Source: Lolium rigidum
Lineage: Eukaryota > Streptophyta > Magnoliopsida > Poales > Poaceae
Length of the DNA: 64,000 nt
Direction: 5' to 3'
NCBI RefSeq assembly: GCF_022539505.1
Contig: NC_061513.1
Span: 352,699,696 to 352,763,695, forward strand
Part shown: positions 11,354 to 23,839 of the stretch, piece after piece
Layout of the letters: each line of letters begins with the position of its first letter
Numbering within the stretch: position 1 is the stretch's first letter
The notes under the pieces: model-generated
What the model was told of the DNA's origin: nothing
What the model saw: the letters and a program-made list of their open reading frames with translations, nothing else
Databases searched by the model: none
Position numbers and translations under genes: made by a program

Positions 11354-13058
11354 TGTCAACACCCGGATTTTTAAGTCCAAATGCCTATTATGCCATACCT
11401 CGCAATCCCAGGAATATTTTTTTTGCGAGACATAATAGATTGATATCACAACACATCATTCATTACATACCATAATCGTCTTACAAATAAAGGATCACAT
11501 GATCCAGTCTTAATACAACATAGAGGATCTAGAGATCCTATTACAAAACACATAGCGGAAGTGAAGTAGCGGTTGTGGTCCATCTGTTCCACAGGAAACT
11601 GTTGACGTCAGGAGTGGTCCTAGTTGTCGTAGACGTCCTGCTGTCCTTCATCTTGGTACTGGGGCTCCTCTTCAAAGTCTGGCCATTTGAATAGCCAGGG
11701 ATACAGCCATGAGAACTTTTAAAGTACTCGCAAACTAAAGCTAGTGTAATTACTTAACAATTGTAATAAGGGGTGCTAAGCTCTAGGTTTATTTGCATAA
11801 AGCCAAGTTTAGTTCATAAACATTTAGTAAAGACTCCTCCTTTTAGCTATCTAACCCAAGTGGGAACATTAGTGTCATTCCCACAACTCAGTTGTGATTC
11901 GAAGTCAAAGTCACCTTACAAACTCAAGTCACAAGTCAACATACATATTTTGGAAAAGTTCTGATGACGGAACAGTATGGCCTTTCCAACTGTCCATGAC
12001 CGCGAACGCGGCTATTCGAATAGGTTTACACTCTGCAGAGGTTGTACACTTGTGCCACAACAATTGCAATAGTCCGTCAGGGGTAACTGGCACTCAGTGC
12101 GCGAACTACCAATCCTAACCTTTCATTTACATACCCTAGTATAGGCACCTCTCCCCATGAGCTTGGCCTCCCGGTGAGAGCAAACCGCCAACCCGGGAAC
12201 TGCACAGGGCATGGGTAGGACATTCACCTCATTTCACATCATTTCACTTTCAAGGGAGGCAGCCTTGGCATAACCCATATGACGCTTGTTCAGAGGGAAC
12301 CCATACTAAAATACATAAGTTTCCGGTTAAGCCTTACCCAAATTCAGGTATTGTGGGGATACTTAAGAATTGGAATGGTATCACATCCGAACCCAACCAT
12401 CAGTTTTTGGTAAATTTCACCAAGTCATTCACAAGTCATATTCACCTTCAAAATCTTTCAATAGAATGACTCATCGTTCTAAGGTTTTCAAAGTCATTGG
12501 TTTTCACAAGTTCCCATCTAGAGTAGTCAATTTTAGTTTAGCACTAGCAACTAGTCATGAGGGGTGCTAACCAACGTGTATTGCTCTAGGCTAAGTTTGA
12601 TGCTCTTGTACTACTCCATAACTAAACTAAGTGAATCATGAATCAAAAAGTACGTTGATAAACAAAATTCAATAAAGCTTGTAAAGTAAAAAACTTGGGA
12701 TAGGACCATTAGACATAGGGTAAAATGTAATGGTGCCTTGCTCTTGTAGAGCTTTGCACTTAGGTAACTTGCAAGGGTATAGCTTGCAACAATATAACTT
12801 GCATTAGTCTAGCTTGCCTTGATTGGGGTAGTGATCAAAGTTCTCTTCTCCTTCCTCTTGGTAGAAAACCTCCTCCTCTTGATAGTCTCCGGTACTAGCG
12901 TCTATAAACGAATACGAGGATACAATCACCAAACAATACTTATGTAGACTTAATTAGCCTTAATGGCTCACACAAATGATCTAGCATCATCACTTAACAT
13001 TGCTACCCAAAGTAATGCTAGGGTTGTCTTACTTAGTGTTAGAAAAACTAGCACAGTG

Positions 13059-13078
13059 GCCCTCGCAAATGCGAGGGC
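13059..13078 (-). terminator. 3' terminal hairpin of Helitron A
   Basis: An 8-bp perfect stem (GCCCTCGC/GCGAGGGC) with an AAAT loop, followed on the minus strand by seven bases and CTAG. This is the structure that ends Helitron transposition, not an RNA terminator. Confidence 0.75.
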
Positions 13079-13812
13079 GTCATCTTTAAAGTACAAATTT
13101 GGTGTTACCCTTCTTTCAACAAAATATTTACATCCATTCTATGATCTAGAAAATAATATGACTCTGTTGCCATGGGCACATTAAATAAGTGAGATGTTAA
13201 AATGTTTTTTATTGACACAGAATGATTATCTATGGCATCTTTTAAGCACCTGTAAATACAACCATGTCCTTCAATTGCGTGGTTTCGGTGTTTAAAAGTG
13301 TCAGGTAACTTTACATGTATTTATTTCTTTTCGTTTGTTGAAAATGTCTCGTCTCATATTTTTGAGAATAAATTATCATCAGGTGTCCAAGCTAAACAGG
13401 TCCGATGACACTAAGAATTTGACTAAAGAATAAATACTACTTTAGGATGCTTAGAAAATATCTGAGATTAATTAATTGTACGATAAAACAAAATAAGACT
13501 ATAGTGACTTAGTGGAATTGTTTTAACAGACTATCAGCTAGAGCCTACGAATGGAGTGACTTGAACTTATCTACATTCGCAATTATCTAGACATATATTA
13601 GTGTGTAGATAGTATATATTTGTTTCAAAAAAAATCTATGCATGAGCGCAACACCTGCCGCTATTCATTTGAGCAAAGTTTTCCCAAGTACAATGCATGT
13701 TGTGATGTGTTAGAGATGTTTACATGAGTTGTTTAGGTAATTAACCTTGCATATATCTTTCATATCTCGTATATTAATTACAGATTCAACTGTTTAAATA
13801 ACTAGCACAGTG

Positions 13813-13832
13813 GCCCTCGCAAATGCGAGGGC
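13813..13832 (-). terminator. 3' terminal hairpin of Helitron B
   Basis: The same stem, loop and spacing to CTAG as in Helitron A. Confidence 0.75.
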
Positions 13833-15604
13833 ATGATCTTTAAACATGTCGCAGATGATTGAAACTAAATAAATCATTGTATGGATATTCGCAACATGCG
13901 ACCTGAAATAATAGTGCCCAATAGACATCCTAATCACTATATATATGCTTTTTACAAAATTATCCTTTGTGTACTCGTATGTGGAGGTATATTGATCTAA
14001 AAGTTGTCATGTGTTTAGGTACACTTATAAATCTAAATTTTTTGGAACTATTGGAATTTTTATCCATTAGATTGACACTTGGTGTTTAAAATTTTCATGA
14101 AAATATCTAGCTCATCGCTTCCTCTTTACCACGCATATTGTTCGTTTGTTTTGTATTTTACTTTATTTAATTATAATTCATGTGGTAAGTATGTGTAGAG
14201 GAATATGAAAATAGAATTGAAGATTTCAGATCCATAATCCAAAGGACAAACGCCCATATTTTGATTTAATAGGATACATTTGTTATCGGTATACATTTTA
14301 TTTATCTCTGATCATAAATACATGTTAACTTAAACATTGAAGGGTCTCTAGGGTATGCATTTGTCCGTATAGACTTTTGAATTTTTTGTATGGAGATATC
14401 TTTCATGACATACAAATTTGTATATTTAATTTTTTTGTCCATATAGAATTATTCTATTTCAACATACCAATTTGTATATTTAAAATATTGTAATGGCCAG
14501 AGTTGCACAAATTATTTTTTATGATGGTATGCAGTAAAGAATACTCATAGTATTTTTATTTTTAAAATTAATATTTGTAGTTATTAGAAATAAAGAAAAG
14601 AGGTATTTATATGCTAAGAGGAATGTTCTAAAAAGTATCGAAGATCTTTTTATCTTTTGTGGTGGTGATATGTGATTTCCCCCCTTTTGTGTAGATATTT
14701 ATGTTTTTTTGATGAAGGATATGTGTATGCTTAAGTCTTTAATATTTATTTATAGCATATCATGTGTTTCTACTTTCCTAGTGTAATTACCTTGGATGTA
14801 TGTGTATCTGACACAGTACATCAAGCTTATTATGTGTTGCCATGTCTTAATATATTTCCCTTAGGCCTTGCTTGTTACATTTTAGTAATATCGTCTCGGT
14901 TGGCTTCTGCCGAGTTTTCCTTGCCTCTGCGCCCTCTTAAGCCCACTAACAATATTTCTCATCAAATGAAACATTATAAAGATAGTGTTCTTATGGTTTC
15001 AAGGAGTCCCAAAGTTTCTCTATGATATTGATTTGAGTAAGGAAGATAAGGGCATTGTAATTCTTTCAAATGAGAGAAGGTATATTCATTCCTTAGTTTT
15101 GAGTATGTTAGTACACTAAATATGACATATATGTACTTTTGAGTCTCTTTGTCACTAAATATGACATATGCATACTTTTAGATATCTTGACCTCACAAAA
15201 TAATATAATCTATTGTAGATGTGAGATTTATTTCGAAACCATGAAAAAAAAAACCCAACAAAAGAAAGTTAATTGCAATATTCACGTATATTTAACTTGA
15301 TCAGATAGTGTAACAACTCTTAATTCTCTCAAAAAGTATAAAACATGTTAGCTTTTAGTTGTGGACAATCTGGCAATTAATCTATATAAGAAACATGAAT
15401 GTAGGAAGTGAGCATATTTCAATTGTTTGGGGTTCCGATGTATAATTTCACCTTTTTTATGGATACAAATTTAGGCATATAATATTTATAGTGTCAGTAC
15501 TTACTCTACAATTTCAGTTTTGAAAGATGAAGTACATATATGTGCACGTTAATTTTACGGACTTCAGTGCTGCTAAATCTAGTTGCTTCAAGGAATACTA
15601 TTTG

Positions 15605-15871
15605 CTAACAAATCAAACCTAGCACGTGTAGAGTGTGACAAAACCTGACCTGATTGATGCCAAAACCGGTCATAGTGACATGTTGGCCGATGCCATCGAA
15701 CGGCTGTATCGCCACGCTGCCATTCTGCTCCCAGACACACAGATGAATGCAGCAGAGCACGACGACTGCATATCCGTATACGTCAACTCCGCTTCGCCCG
15801 TGTTCTAGCTTGCCCGTCTTGCTTCGTCCGCAGCCAGTAGCTAGCTGTGAATTAGCTACTACATACTGCAA
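15605..15871 (-). pseudogene. Gene-like GC-rich fragment inside Helitron B
   Basis: A stretch with higher GC content than its AT-rich surroundings and an open 88-codon frame on the minus strand (including VWEQNGSVAIQPFDGIGQ). I do not recognise the product. Helitrons commonly carry exon fragments of host genes, and the abrupt base-composition change fits that. A second such patch lies at 16720-17430, where two similar segments (around 16815-16860 and 17315-17370) share the motif GAGTTGAT-GATCT. Confidence 0.35.
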
Positions 15872-16000
15872 TTCTGAGTTCTTCCTCTAACATACTTATT
15901 TATTTAAGTGCCCATGTTTCCACGAAAATAAAAAATTAGATCACACGGATATCCCTGGTACTTAATTACCTCAAAGTGGAAGTAAGGGTTAAAAAAAAAA

Positions 16001-16290
16001 CATATGCCGACTTACAGCTCGAGTATGTTTAGATCATCTCTTCTAGCAATATTTGGCATGAACATTCATGATGCTTATTTAGGCACGTCAAACTGGAAGT
16101 ATACAAGCTAGAAAAACATATGCCGACTTACAGCTTGATTACGTTTAGATCATCTTCATTGTCTTCTAGCAATGTTTGGCATGAACTTATTTGCAGATGT
16201 CAAACTGTAAGTATACAGCCTAAGAACATGTGCCAACTTGCAAATCATGATAATCATCATCGTCTTCTAGAAATATTCAGCATCGCACAC
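16001..16290. repeat. Imperfect tandem repeat of about 110 bp, 2.5 copies
   Basis: Units start at 16001, about 16117 and about 16226 with ACATATGCCGACTTACAG (third unit ACATGTGCCAACTTGCA). Each contains TTCTAG-AAT-TT-GGCATGAAC, and the first two also TCAAACTG-AAGTATACA. The part just before (15970-15990) looks like the end of an earlier unit. Confidence 0.75.
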
Positions 16291-19200
16291 CCATAATCAT
16301 GATGCCAACGTGAGACCTATTTTGCTCTCACTGCTGCACCTCTTTCGGGGGAGAAGGATACAACAGGAGTGCACTCTGGTTAATTACGAAGAGGATCTTG
16401 AAAGTAGCTAATTACTCGACACCAAGTCTAACTCTCCATCTTGACAGATCTGTTCCATCTCCGGATGGCCACATGATCCTCTCTCTCAAGTCGAACGAAT
16501 GAGGCAGGCCGCCGCCCGACTGCTTACTCGTAACATTTTTTTCTCGATAAAGTACTCGTCACATAATGTATCCTCTCATCTCTTATCCTTCTTGTAAGAC
16601 CTGGCCATGTACATTACACCAAGAACTGACCGGCGCTCTTCATCCGCGTACGTGGTCGCCGTCACATAAATATGAGTGTTGCTTTTCTTTTTCATCTCGG
16701 CATCAGTTTTGGAGGGTTGAAGCGCTGGTGGACATGTCGCTACTGGCTTGATCGTGAGTCCAGTGACTGAGCGTCATGGCTAAGTGGACCAATGTGCGCC
16801 TAAAAGAACTTCCCCGGCCACCGTCAACCTCCGCGACCTTAAAGCGTGAGTTGATTGATCTAATCTATTCAAAAAGAAATCATCAAACTTGTGCTAGAAT
16901 AAATATTGGACGAACCGGTTTAGCTCTGTTAAAAACCACATCCAAATAGACGCACAGCCTGAACTGGTACACATTAAATCCTCCTACTAACAGATCTAAC
17001 ATAACTAATCAAGGGACTGGAAACAGGAAGCTTACGTTCTCATATTTGCCGCCTACAGCGCTGCCGTCCGTTGCGCTGGAATCGTGTGACAAATAATGCA
17101 CCATGCGAGTATAGTTCTGCAGTATAGCAGATATTCTACATAAGCAATGGCCATACATGGCCTGAGCAGGCGTCATGTTAGCCCCTGGAAGGTGAAAACG
17201 ACATGATCCAGAAATAGTACAGATTTGAAACATGCACGTACACGTACCTTTGCCCGTATAATATACATGATCATTGGCGGCCGCCCACTTCGGTTAAGGT
17301 TCTGGTGGCTGAGCTTCGACAACTTGGCCGCCGCCAACCGAACCGATTTGAACGCATGAGTTGATCGATCTACGTCTCCTACGTTTATTCTACCTCTGTT
17401 TACCCTGTTATTTATGGAGAAGATCACGTGTCAGGTGGAAAGGCAAAGGCAAGCGTGAGATTACCATGTGGGCGCAGGAGAAGATCAGATTGTACCAGAA
17501 ATTAGAAGAAGACCTAACCTAACGACACGACGTAAAGATGAAACGTTATTTCATTATAATGGCAGTGGTGGGTAATTTTTTACTCCAATCTAATCTAATG
17601 GCTGTAAATTTCCGGTCTACAAAATAAACAGTCGGATGCTTCTGATTATTGTGGGATTTTCTAAGTATTTCTCTTTTTTCTGGTGAGCCCTTCATTTACT
17701 TTTAATATATAATAGATTCAGGTAAAGTGTATCAATCCGGGTTCTTTCCTTGTCCATATAGAACACGTCTATATTTGGCACTGGCTCTTCTTTAACATAT
17801 ATTAGGCACTTATTTCATAGATGCAAATCCATGAAACATAATTACTTTACCTATGATATGTGACTAATGATCTATATCTGTTCGGTGAATTAGAACTTGT
17901 ATACTACTACAATTCAATCGTGTAGCCGCGACTTTTAGGTACCACACCATTCAAATAATAATCCTGTTATTATGAACTAACGTGGTGCATAACTAAGCTG
18001 AAATCAGATTCTGATATCTAGTCACTCAAAATTAGGAATGCTGAAGGGTTTCACTATGCCCAGAGCTGTCTGAAACTTTGAGGATGGTAGAAAGATTTAT
18101 GCTAAACAGTCTAGATGATCAGTCTATTTTGGCTTTTCCTGTACATACATATTATCAAGTTTGAATTCTATTATATTTTTCACTCGTCAATTTTAATTTA
18201 TTCAGCTTCATGTACGACCAGCATGAGCGACCTTCTTCCACTTTCACACGTCTTACCTAACTATATACCTTCTATTTAACCCTAGCCGTAAATTATTTTA
18301 AATTGGATAGACTAAACGGTAAATAAGACAACATATTTTTGGCTGTGGTATTTAGCGGATCCAGGGGAAACTATTATACGGGACAAAAGTTATAGGAATT
18401 CACTTAAATTTTAAGTAACTTTAAACAAAATTTTCTGATTTTTTTGACAAATCGATGGGTGTATCTTAGCCGCTATTTCCATTAACCGTATTTACCGATG
18501 CCCGTTACAATCCGAGATCGGTCTGGTCGTCTTATATGCGTACATAGGATGTCTGAGACGCACGGACCACCGACATGGCGAGATGGCTCCTTGTTTTCAC
18601 CCATATTTCGTGGCTTATTGTTGATGCACCAGGGCTAGGAATGATTTTTACGAAATCCGAAAACTGCAAGGTTGGACAAAAGTTACCGGTATTCAAATAA
18701 TTAGCTTAAATTTTAAATGATTTTGGATAAATTTAAAAATTCATTTGACAAATCTCGGACCATACTGTGACCTGTAAATAATATTTACCAGCGTTTACCA
18801 GTATTCTTTTGCTACTAAAAAGGAAAAAATCCGGTCTAAATATGTTGACATGTTGCTATGCTAAGTTAAACATCAACACATACACTCATGTAGCCTCACG
18901 GTAGGTTAACTTTGGGCTAGCATACAAGGTTTATTTTAAACGGACTCATCACCAGGAGTCCTATTCAGACACGGATGACTTTTGGTGTTCAGATCGATTT
19001 TATCTTCCCGGGCATCTATGCCAGTTCCGTTTTTTTTTTGTTACCGAACAACTTTTAGTCATGTTTGTGTACGAATCGACTACCAGGATGGGTGACCTGT
19101 CCTGTTCATCCGTGTTACGTAATTATATAACATCTATTTAATCCTAACCGTAAATTATTAATCTAACTGACCAAATAATTTAGATGATGTGGACTAACTG

Positions 19201-22199
19201 GGTGCCTCGAAAAACAATCTTATTTTGCTTTTAGTATATAATAGATAGATAATTTCCTCTCATTGAAATGTGGAATAGGGTTTCTCTTTAGTTTGGGAGA
19301 AATAATTTCCTCTCATTGAATATTGTTAAGATTTAATCTCCTCAAATAACCATGTATGATCACATGTTGACCAAGGTCAACACTTCACACTTATCATTTG
19401 AGAAACATGATTTAAATGAGGTTCTATACCTCATGTAATTTAAATCCTATTTGATTTAATATCCTCAAATGAGCAATTATGAGACCATGCAACAAGGGTC
19501 ATCATATTAATTCAAACTACTTGGGAAGATGATTTAAATGAGGTGCTACACCTCATAGATTTGAAATCTTAAAGTTTGAAATAATTTAAATGGGCTAGTA
19601 TTGACTACATAGCCAATTTTGGATTCTAGCCCATGATCATGTACAGTAACCATATCATATTTTTGCATAAACAATTTGAGAATTGAAAATGTGAATCATA
19701 GAAATTGGATTCACCTCAAAACTCATTATGGTTGATTTTATAAATTTATTTGAAATCTGAAAACTGTCTGACTTGTTATTTTTGCTATTCAAATTCTACA
19801 ATAGCTATGAGGTTGAAACCAGTGGGGTTGGATAGAGCATTTGATAGGCTTTCCAACCATATAAAATTGGTCAATTTTGGTTTGGTGGATTTGAAGTTAT
19901 TTAAATTCTAAGTGAGCACCAGTATTGAATTGAAACTAACAGGATTTAAAAGAATTTGAATTCTGGGCCTAGGCGGGAAAGTAAACGGGCCAAAATGGTT
20001 TGAAACGGTGAAAGCCAGCCCAACAGCGCTTCTCACGCCGTGGGCCGCCTGACAGGGTGGGACCCGTATGTCAGCGACGTTTACAACCCGAAGCGGTACC
20101 TTTTAACGTAAGCCGTTGGATTAGAAAGACGATCGACGGTCGAGTGTCGTCGTCGTCGTCGACCAGAAGCGAGCTCTGGCACGGCGGAGGAAGGGGGTCG
20201 GCGGCGATCCTGGGCTCCGACGATGATCAGCGACGATGCACAGCGGCGTTGCGGACGACGGCGGATCCTCTGGTACCGGCGGCGACTCCAGTGGTGGCGG
20301 AAATCGTTGGCTTCTTTTGCAGCACCGCCGCGGGCTTCAGCTGTCGATTGGAGACCTACTGGCGACGATGTGGAGGGGAGAGGTCGAGGATGATCAGAGA
20401 GAGGAGGGGAGTCGAGTGGTGTGAGTAATTGAGGAGGAGGAGCTCTCCTTTTATCGAGTCGAGAGGTGGCCGTGGGGTCTCTGAGGCACGAAAGGGCAGG
20501 GTGATGGGCGCGTGCGCTTCCTGGCATCATGGCGAACACGACACGCGTGCTGGTGCAGCGAAGGGAGGACGAGAGTGTGCGGGCATCGTTGCCGTCCTCG
20601 CCGTACGGGCGCGGCAGGGTTTTGATCATGGCGACGGCGACGATGCACGCGCGTGTAGTTGAGCATGTCTAGGAGATAGCCGTGGTCCTTGTGAGCGTGT
20701 AGGAGGAAGAAATGGGGCAAGAGGTGGTCGGACGCGATGAGGCGAGCCAGTGGACTGGCGTGTCCAGGGTCGTGTCTGGGCGCGCTCTGGCATGTCCTGG
20801 CGCGTCTGGGCGCGTCTGGACACGTCGCGTTCAGTGCGTGGGCGTGCGTTTCTTTGGCCAGGGAGGGTACCAGCGTGCATGGTGGAGTGAGGGCTACCTA
20901 GTTGACAAGGTGATGCTGACCAGAGAAAGAGGGAGGCAATGAGTGGCATGGGAGTGGCATGATAGCTCGGCATGGACTTGTTTTGATCATGTCAAGCCTT
21001 GTACCATGGTACCATTGCTTTGCTTTGATGCAGAGGTGTAAGGAGGGGTCAATGATGCCCAGAGTAAAGTGGGTTTAGTCTAAAATCTGGTGGGTATAAG
21101 CATGTATGCATAAAGTGAAATGATGCCCGCCAAGTGTTTGACAAAATGGCCGCATGAAGATTTTGTTTGAATTTTGAAATTCTTTTTGGTGGATTTGATT
21201 TGAATATTCAAAGGAGTAGAATGGTGGTGGTGGTGGTGGTCAATTTGGTGCAGGTTTGCAAAGTTCCAAAAAGGGGATGATCTTCACTTTGTTTCAAAGT
21301 CTCAACTTGTCACATATACTAAGCAATGGTGACAGAGTCAACCATGGTGGTCAACACAAAACTTGTTCACCTTGATGTGGTCTTGGATGAGGTGCAAAGA
21401 AGTGAGAGGGTTTAGTTTAGGAATCTTCCAAACCAGGGGTGCAAAGTGAGCATGCTGATAAAATTGTCACATGTGACCATAAGTGCATGTGAGTTGCAAA
21501 ATCCTTATCGTTTCATTTTGATTTGGTTTTTCTTGATCCCATTGATGTGGTTGAGTGTTAAAAGGATATAAGAAAGTAATCCAAGCATTGAAACCAAGTT
21601 TGGTGGCCTTTTGCTAAAAGTTGCAATTTGGCTTAACTTCTCAAATTTGCCTCTATGGACCATTTTGTTTTATTTTGGTTTTCTTTTGTTTAACCTTTGA
21701 AAATGGTTCAAGGGTGATGGGTAGGGTTAGATTAGGTTTGGAGATGGTTCCAAACCATTTGGGTAGAGTATGAGGGCATAGGGCAAGATTTGGGTAAAAT
21801 GGCTATGTGCCACATATGCCCTTATGTAAAAGTTTGTTTCCTTTTTGTTTCTCAATTGAATTGGTTGATAAATACTAGGTTAGGTTTATTGATGTTTTCA
21901 AAAAAATCTAAACAAGGTAAGAAAGCCTAGGTAAATGTTTTAACAAAAATAGCCATAGGCACATAGGCCCTTTTCTTATTTTATTTCTTTTTATTTTGAT
22001 TTAACTTGGATGGTGAAAAGGATAGGGTTTAGGGTTTAAGATCATTTCAAAGTAGTTTACCCAAGCATCATGGCAATATCACAACCTATAAGCATGATCA
22101 CTATGTATCAAACTAAATTTAATAAAAGTTTTTGTTGGTTCCAAATTTTGGAAATAGGGAAATTCATTTTCTTTGTTTTGAAATTTTTGGGATGTTACA

Positions 22200-22204
22200 A
22201 TGAT
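22200..22204. repeat. Target site duplication ATGAT, right copy (solo LTR)
   Basis: Matches 11349-11353 exactly. Confidence 0.9.
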
Positions 22205-22959
22205 CACGGGGGTGATTGCAACGGAGGTAACTTGTATGACGCAACAAGATCTCTCGATTGGTCCCTGTCGCCAATGCAACAGCTCTCAACCCTGCAAGAT
22301 ATTCGCAACTCCACACACTTGCGCACGTAGCCGCCGACCACGAAGCGGTAAATTGCAACCGTCTAATTCCCAATGGCAATATGGTGTAGGGAATTCAATA
22401 GTTTTGCAGAGCAAACAACTAAGAACTAGGGCTTATCTTAAACGTGGTCTAAAGCAGCTAGGGGGCGTCCTGGGCACTTATATAGGCGTCCGGGACAACC
22501 TCTGGTCGAAAAGATACAAAAATAACCGACCCAGAATAGATCTGGTCGAGACAGACTCGGACACGGCCGGTCTGGTGGCCGGTCGACCGGACCTAGGACC
22601 GGCCGGTCCGGTCTGGACCGGGCCAGGGACCGGATGGCGACCGGGTGGCGGGACGTGTGGCTCAGTACCCCGCCCGGTTGCAGTCAGCGGAACACCCGGT
22701 TGGCGCCGGGCCGGATCCGGCGTGCCGCCCGGTTGGACCGGGCCGTGGACCGGGCGCGCCGGCGTGGCGGCCGGTCCGACCGGCTGCTGGGCCGGCCTCG
22801 GACTTCTTCTTCTCCTCTCGCGCATGCCTCCCGCTCCTCCCTCGCACGTCCATGAGATATCTTCATGTCCAGCCTCCATGTCCAGCTTCACGTCGTTCTT
22901 CACGTCCAACTGCTCCTCTCCTCCTCGTGTGATGCTTGTCTCCTCTTCATACCCGATGA

Positions 22960-23190
22960 TACATAAGTAATAGGACTTAGGTAGTATAAAGTTCTGATCA
23001 ATCAAAGTATCGTTTAGGAACAAGTTCACATGTTGTTTAAGTAGCTTCGCACGAGCTCTTGTAATAGGTCCAATCCTGACTTCATTGGACTTGAGCTTCA
23101 CAGCAGGTCCATCTTCATTTGGTAATGACGGAGTTGGTAGTGTGGTAGGGATGTCCTCATCAATTCTTCTTTGAGTTGCACTTGTATTAT
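22960..23190 (-). pseudogene. C-terminal tail of a gypsy polyprotein
   Basis: The minus-strand reading contains EDIPTTLPTPSLPNEDGP and then RIGPITRARAKLLKQHVNLF, the tail found after integrase in several plant gypsy lineages. The frame runs on towards 22478 through the LTR-like sequence without a clear stop, so the true end is uncertain. Only this tail is left: no integrase or reverse transcriptase precedes it, and sequence of another origin begins by about 23250. Confidence 0.6.
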
Positions 23191-23249
23191 AAAAGAAACC
23201 ATCCTTGTCTGCAAGCCAATCACCATGCATCGGGAGAAAACAAAAGTGT

Positions 23250-23726
23250 AAGTTTCAAAAGAATACAAACACTCTACAATACCAATAAGTGCTTTCACTA
23301 ATGCATCTTTGCTAGCAAGTGCAGACTTGGGATCAAGTGTTTCAACAATAATTTCTTCAGTGGTAACCATAAGTCATATAATTAGTGTCTTCTCCAATTT
23401 ATTAAATCACACCTACAAGAAATTTCAGCGGACAACATTTTGATATGTGGTCACAGAGAAAATGCAGGAAATAAAAGGTACAAGATGTCCTTTGAAAGAA
23501 GAAAATGTACCCGCTGTCCCGCAATGTTAAGATGAAACCTTGATTTATCGTCCTTGATCACAGATGAACCATCTATTGTTCCCTTGGTAAAATATATTTT
23601 TTCAGCATGAAGTACGGCTGCTACAACCCTGCAAAAAACTACAGATCCTACAAGTGGTACACATGCCGAAATAACTAAGTTTCTACAGATTGGCCAAGCC
23701 AGGCTAACAAAAGAGTTTACCTGCAA
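23250..23726 (-). pseudogene. Unidentified exon-like stretch, minus strand
   Basis: Two coding-looking pieces. One reads TTEEIIVETLDPKSALASKD (about 23300-23370). The other starts right after TTTTTTGCAG and reads VVAAVLHAEKIYFTKGTIDG up to a stop near 23451; the preceding bases look like a splice acceptor. I do not recognise either. They lie between a gypsy tail and CACTA subterminal repeats, so a CACTA-encoded protein or a captured host gene are both possible. Confidence 0.35.
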
Positions 23727-23839
23727 AAAAGGCTAATAAAATAGTATTCTTTACAACTGACCCGTGCACGAGACATCTAGTTTTCGACGAAGCGAGCTAC
23801 CAAGGGAGAAGGAGGCGCGGCTCGGCAAAAAAAAGTCCC

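Larger units (their letters stand above)
13802..17716 (-). mobile_element. Helitron B (inner), non-autonomous
   Basis: The left end CTAGCACAGTG plus hairpin (13813-13832) is identical to that of Helitron A. The right end on the minus strand is TCTATTATATATTAAAAGT, terminating at 17716. It is flanked by A and T. It is 3.9 kb and AT-rich in its 3' half. GC-richer gene-like patches at 15600-15880 and 16300-17430 may be captured host fragments, and a tandem repeat lies at 16001-16290. No Rep/helicase motif was seen. Confidence 0.7.
13048..19245 (-). mobile_element. Helitron A (outer), non-autonomous
   Basis: On the minus strand the element would start TCTATTATATACTAAAAGC (right end, 19245) and end with a hairpin and CTAG (left end, 13048). 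The hairpin GCCCTCGC-AAAT-GCGAGGGC lies at 13059-13078, seven bases inside the CTAG terminus. The flanks are A on the left and T on the right, the Helitron target rule, and there is no target duplication. No Rep/helicase coding sequence is visible. Helitron B is inserted 754 bp inside its 3' end; without it the element is about 2.3 kb. The right end is the less certain boundary. Confidence 0.7.
11354..22199 (-). mobile_element. Solo LTR of a Del/Tekay-like family, with nested Helitrons
   Basis: The ends are TGTCAACACCC and GGGATGTTACA on the plus strand, the complement of the chromovirus LTR ends at 47971 and 42057. They are flanked by a perfect ATGAT duplication. Order and content match the chromovirus LTR in reverse: 11354-13047 corresponds to its distal third, and 19246-22199 to the rest, including a GC-rich leader at 20030-20960 whose ORFs are not genes. 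No internal coding region remains, so it is a solo LTR left by LTR-LTR recombination. It is clearly more diverged than the two LTRs of the full element. Removing the Helitrons leaves about 4.6 kb. Confidence 0.88.
11304..22960 (-). mobile_element. Degenerate gypsy LTR, split by a solo LTR
   Basis: Two pieces, 11304-11348 and 22205 to about 22960, appear to form one minus-strand LTR once the insertion at 11354-22199 is removed. Its end CCCCATATCA is followed by a primer-like TTGGTACCAG, resembling a tRNA-iMet site with mismatches. Its other side is next to a polyprotein tail ending TRARAKLL. It has a promoter-like CCTATATAAG at 22477-22486 (minus strand) and a CpG-dense block at 22560-22800 full of CCGGTC/GACCGG words. 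The exact right boundary is not clear. Confidence 0.45.

Noticed and set aside
20057..20973. GC-rich ORFs up to 182 codons on both strands
   Set aside because: They correspond to the leader of the reversed solo LTR, with no recognisable product.
22200..22970. A 256-codon plus-strand ORF through the CCGGTC-rich block
   Set aside because: It is antisense to the gypsy LTR and polyprotein tail and is kept open by low-complexity GC sequence.
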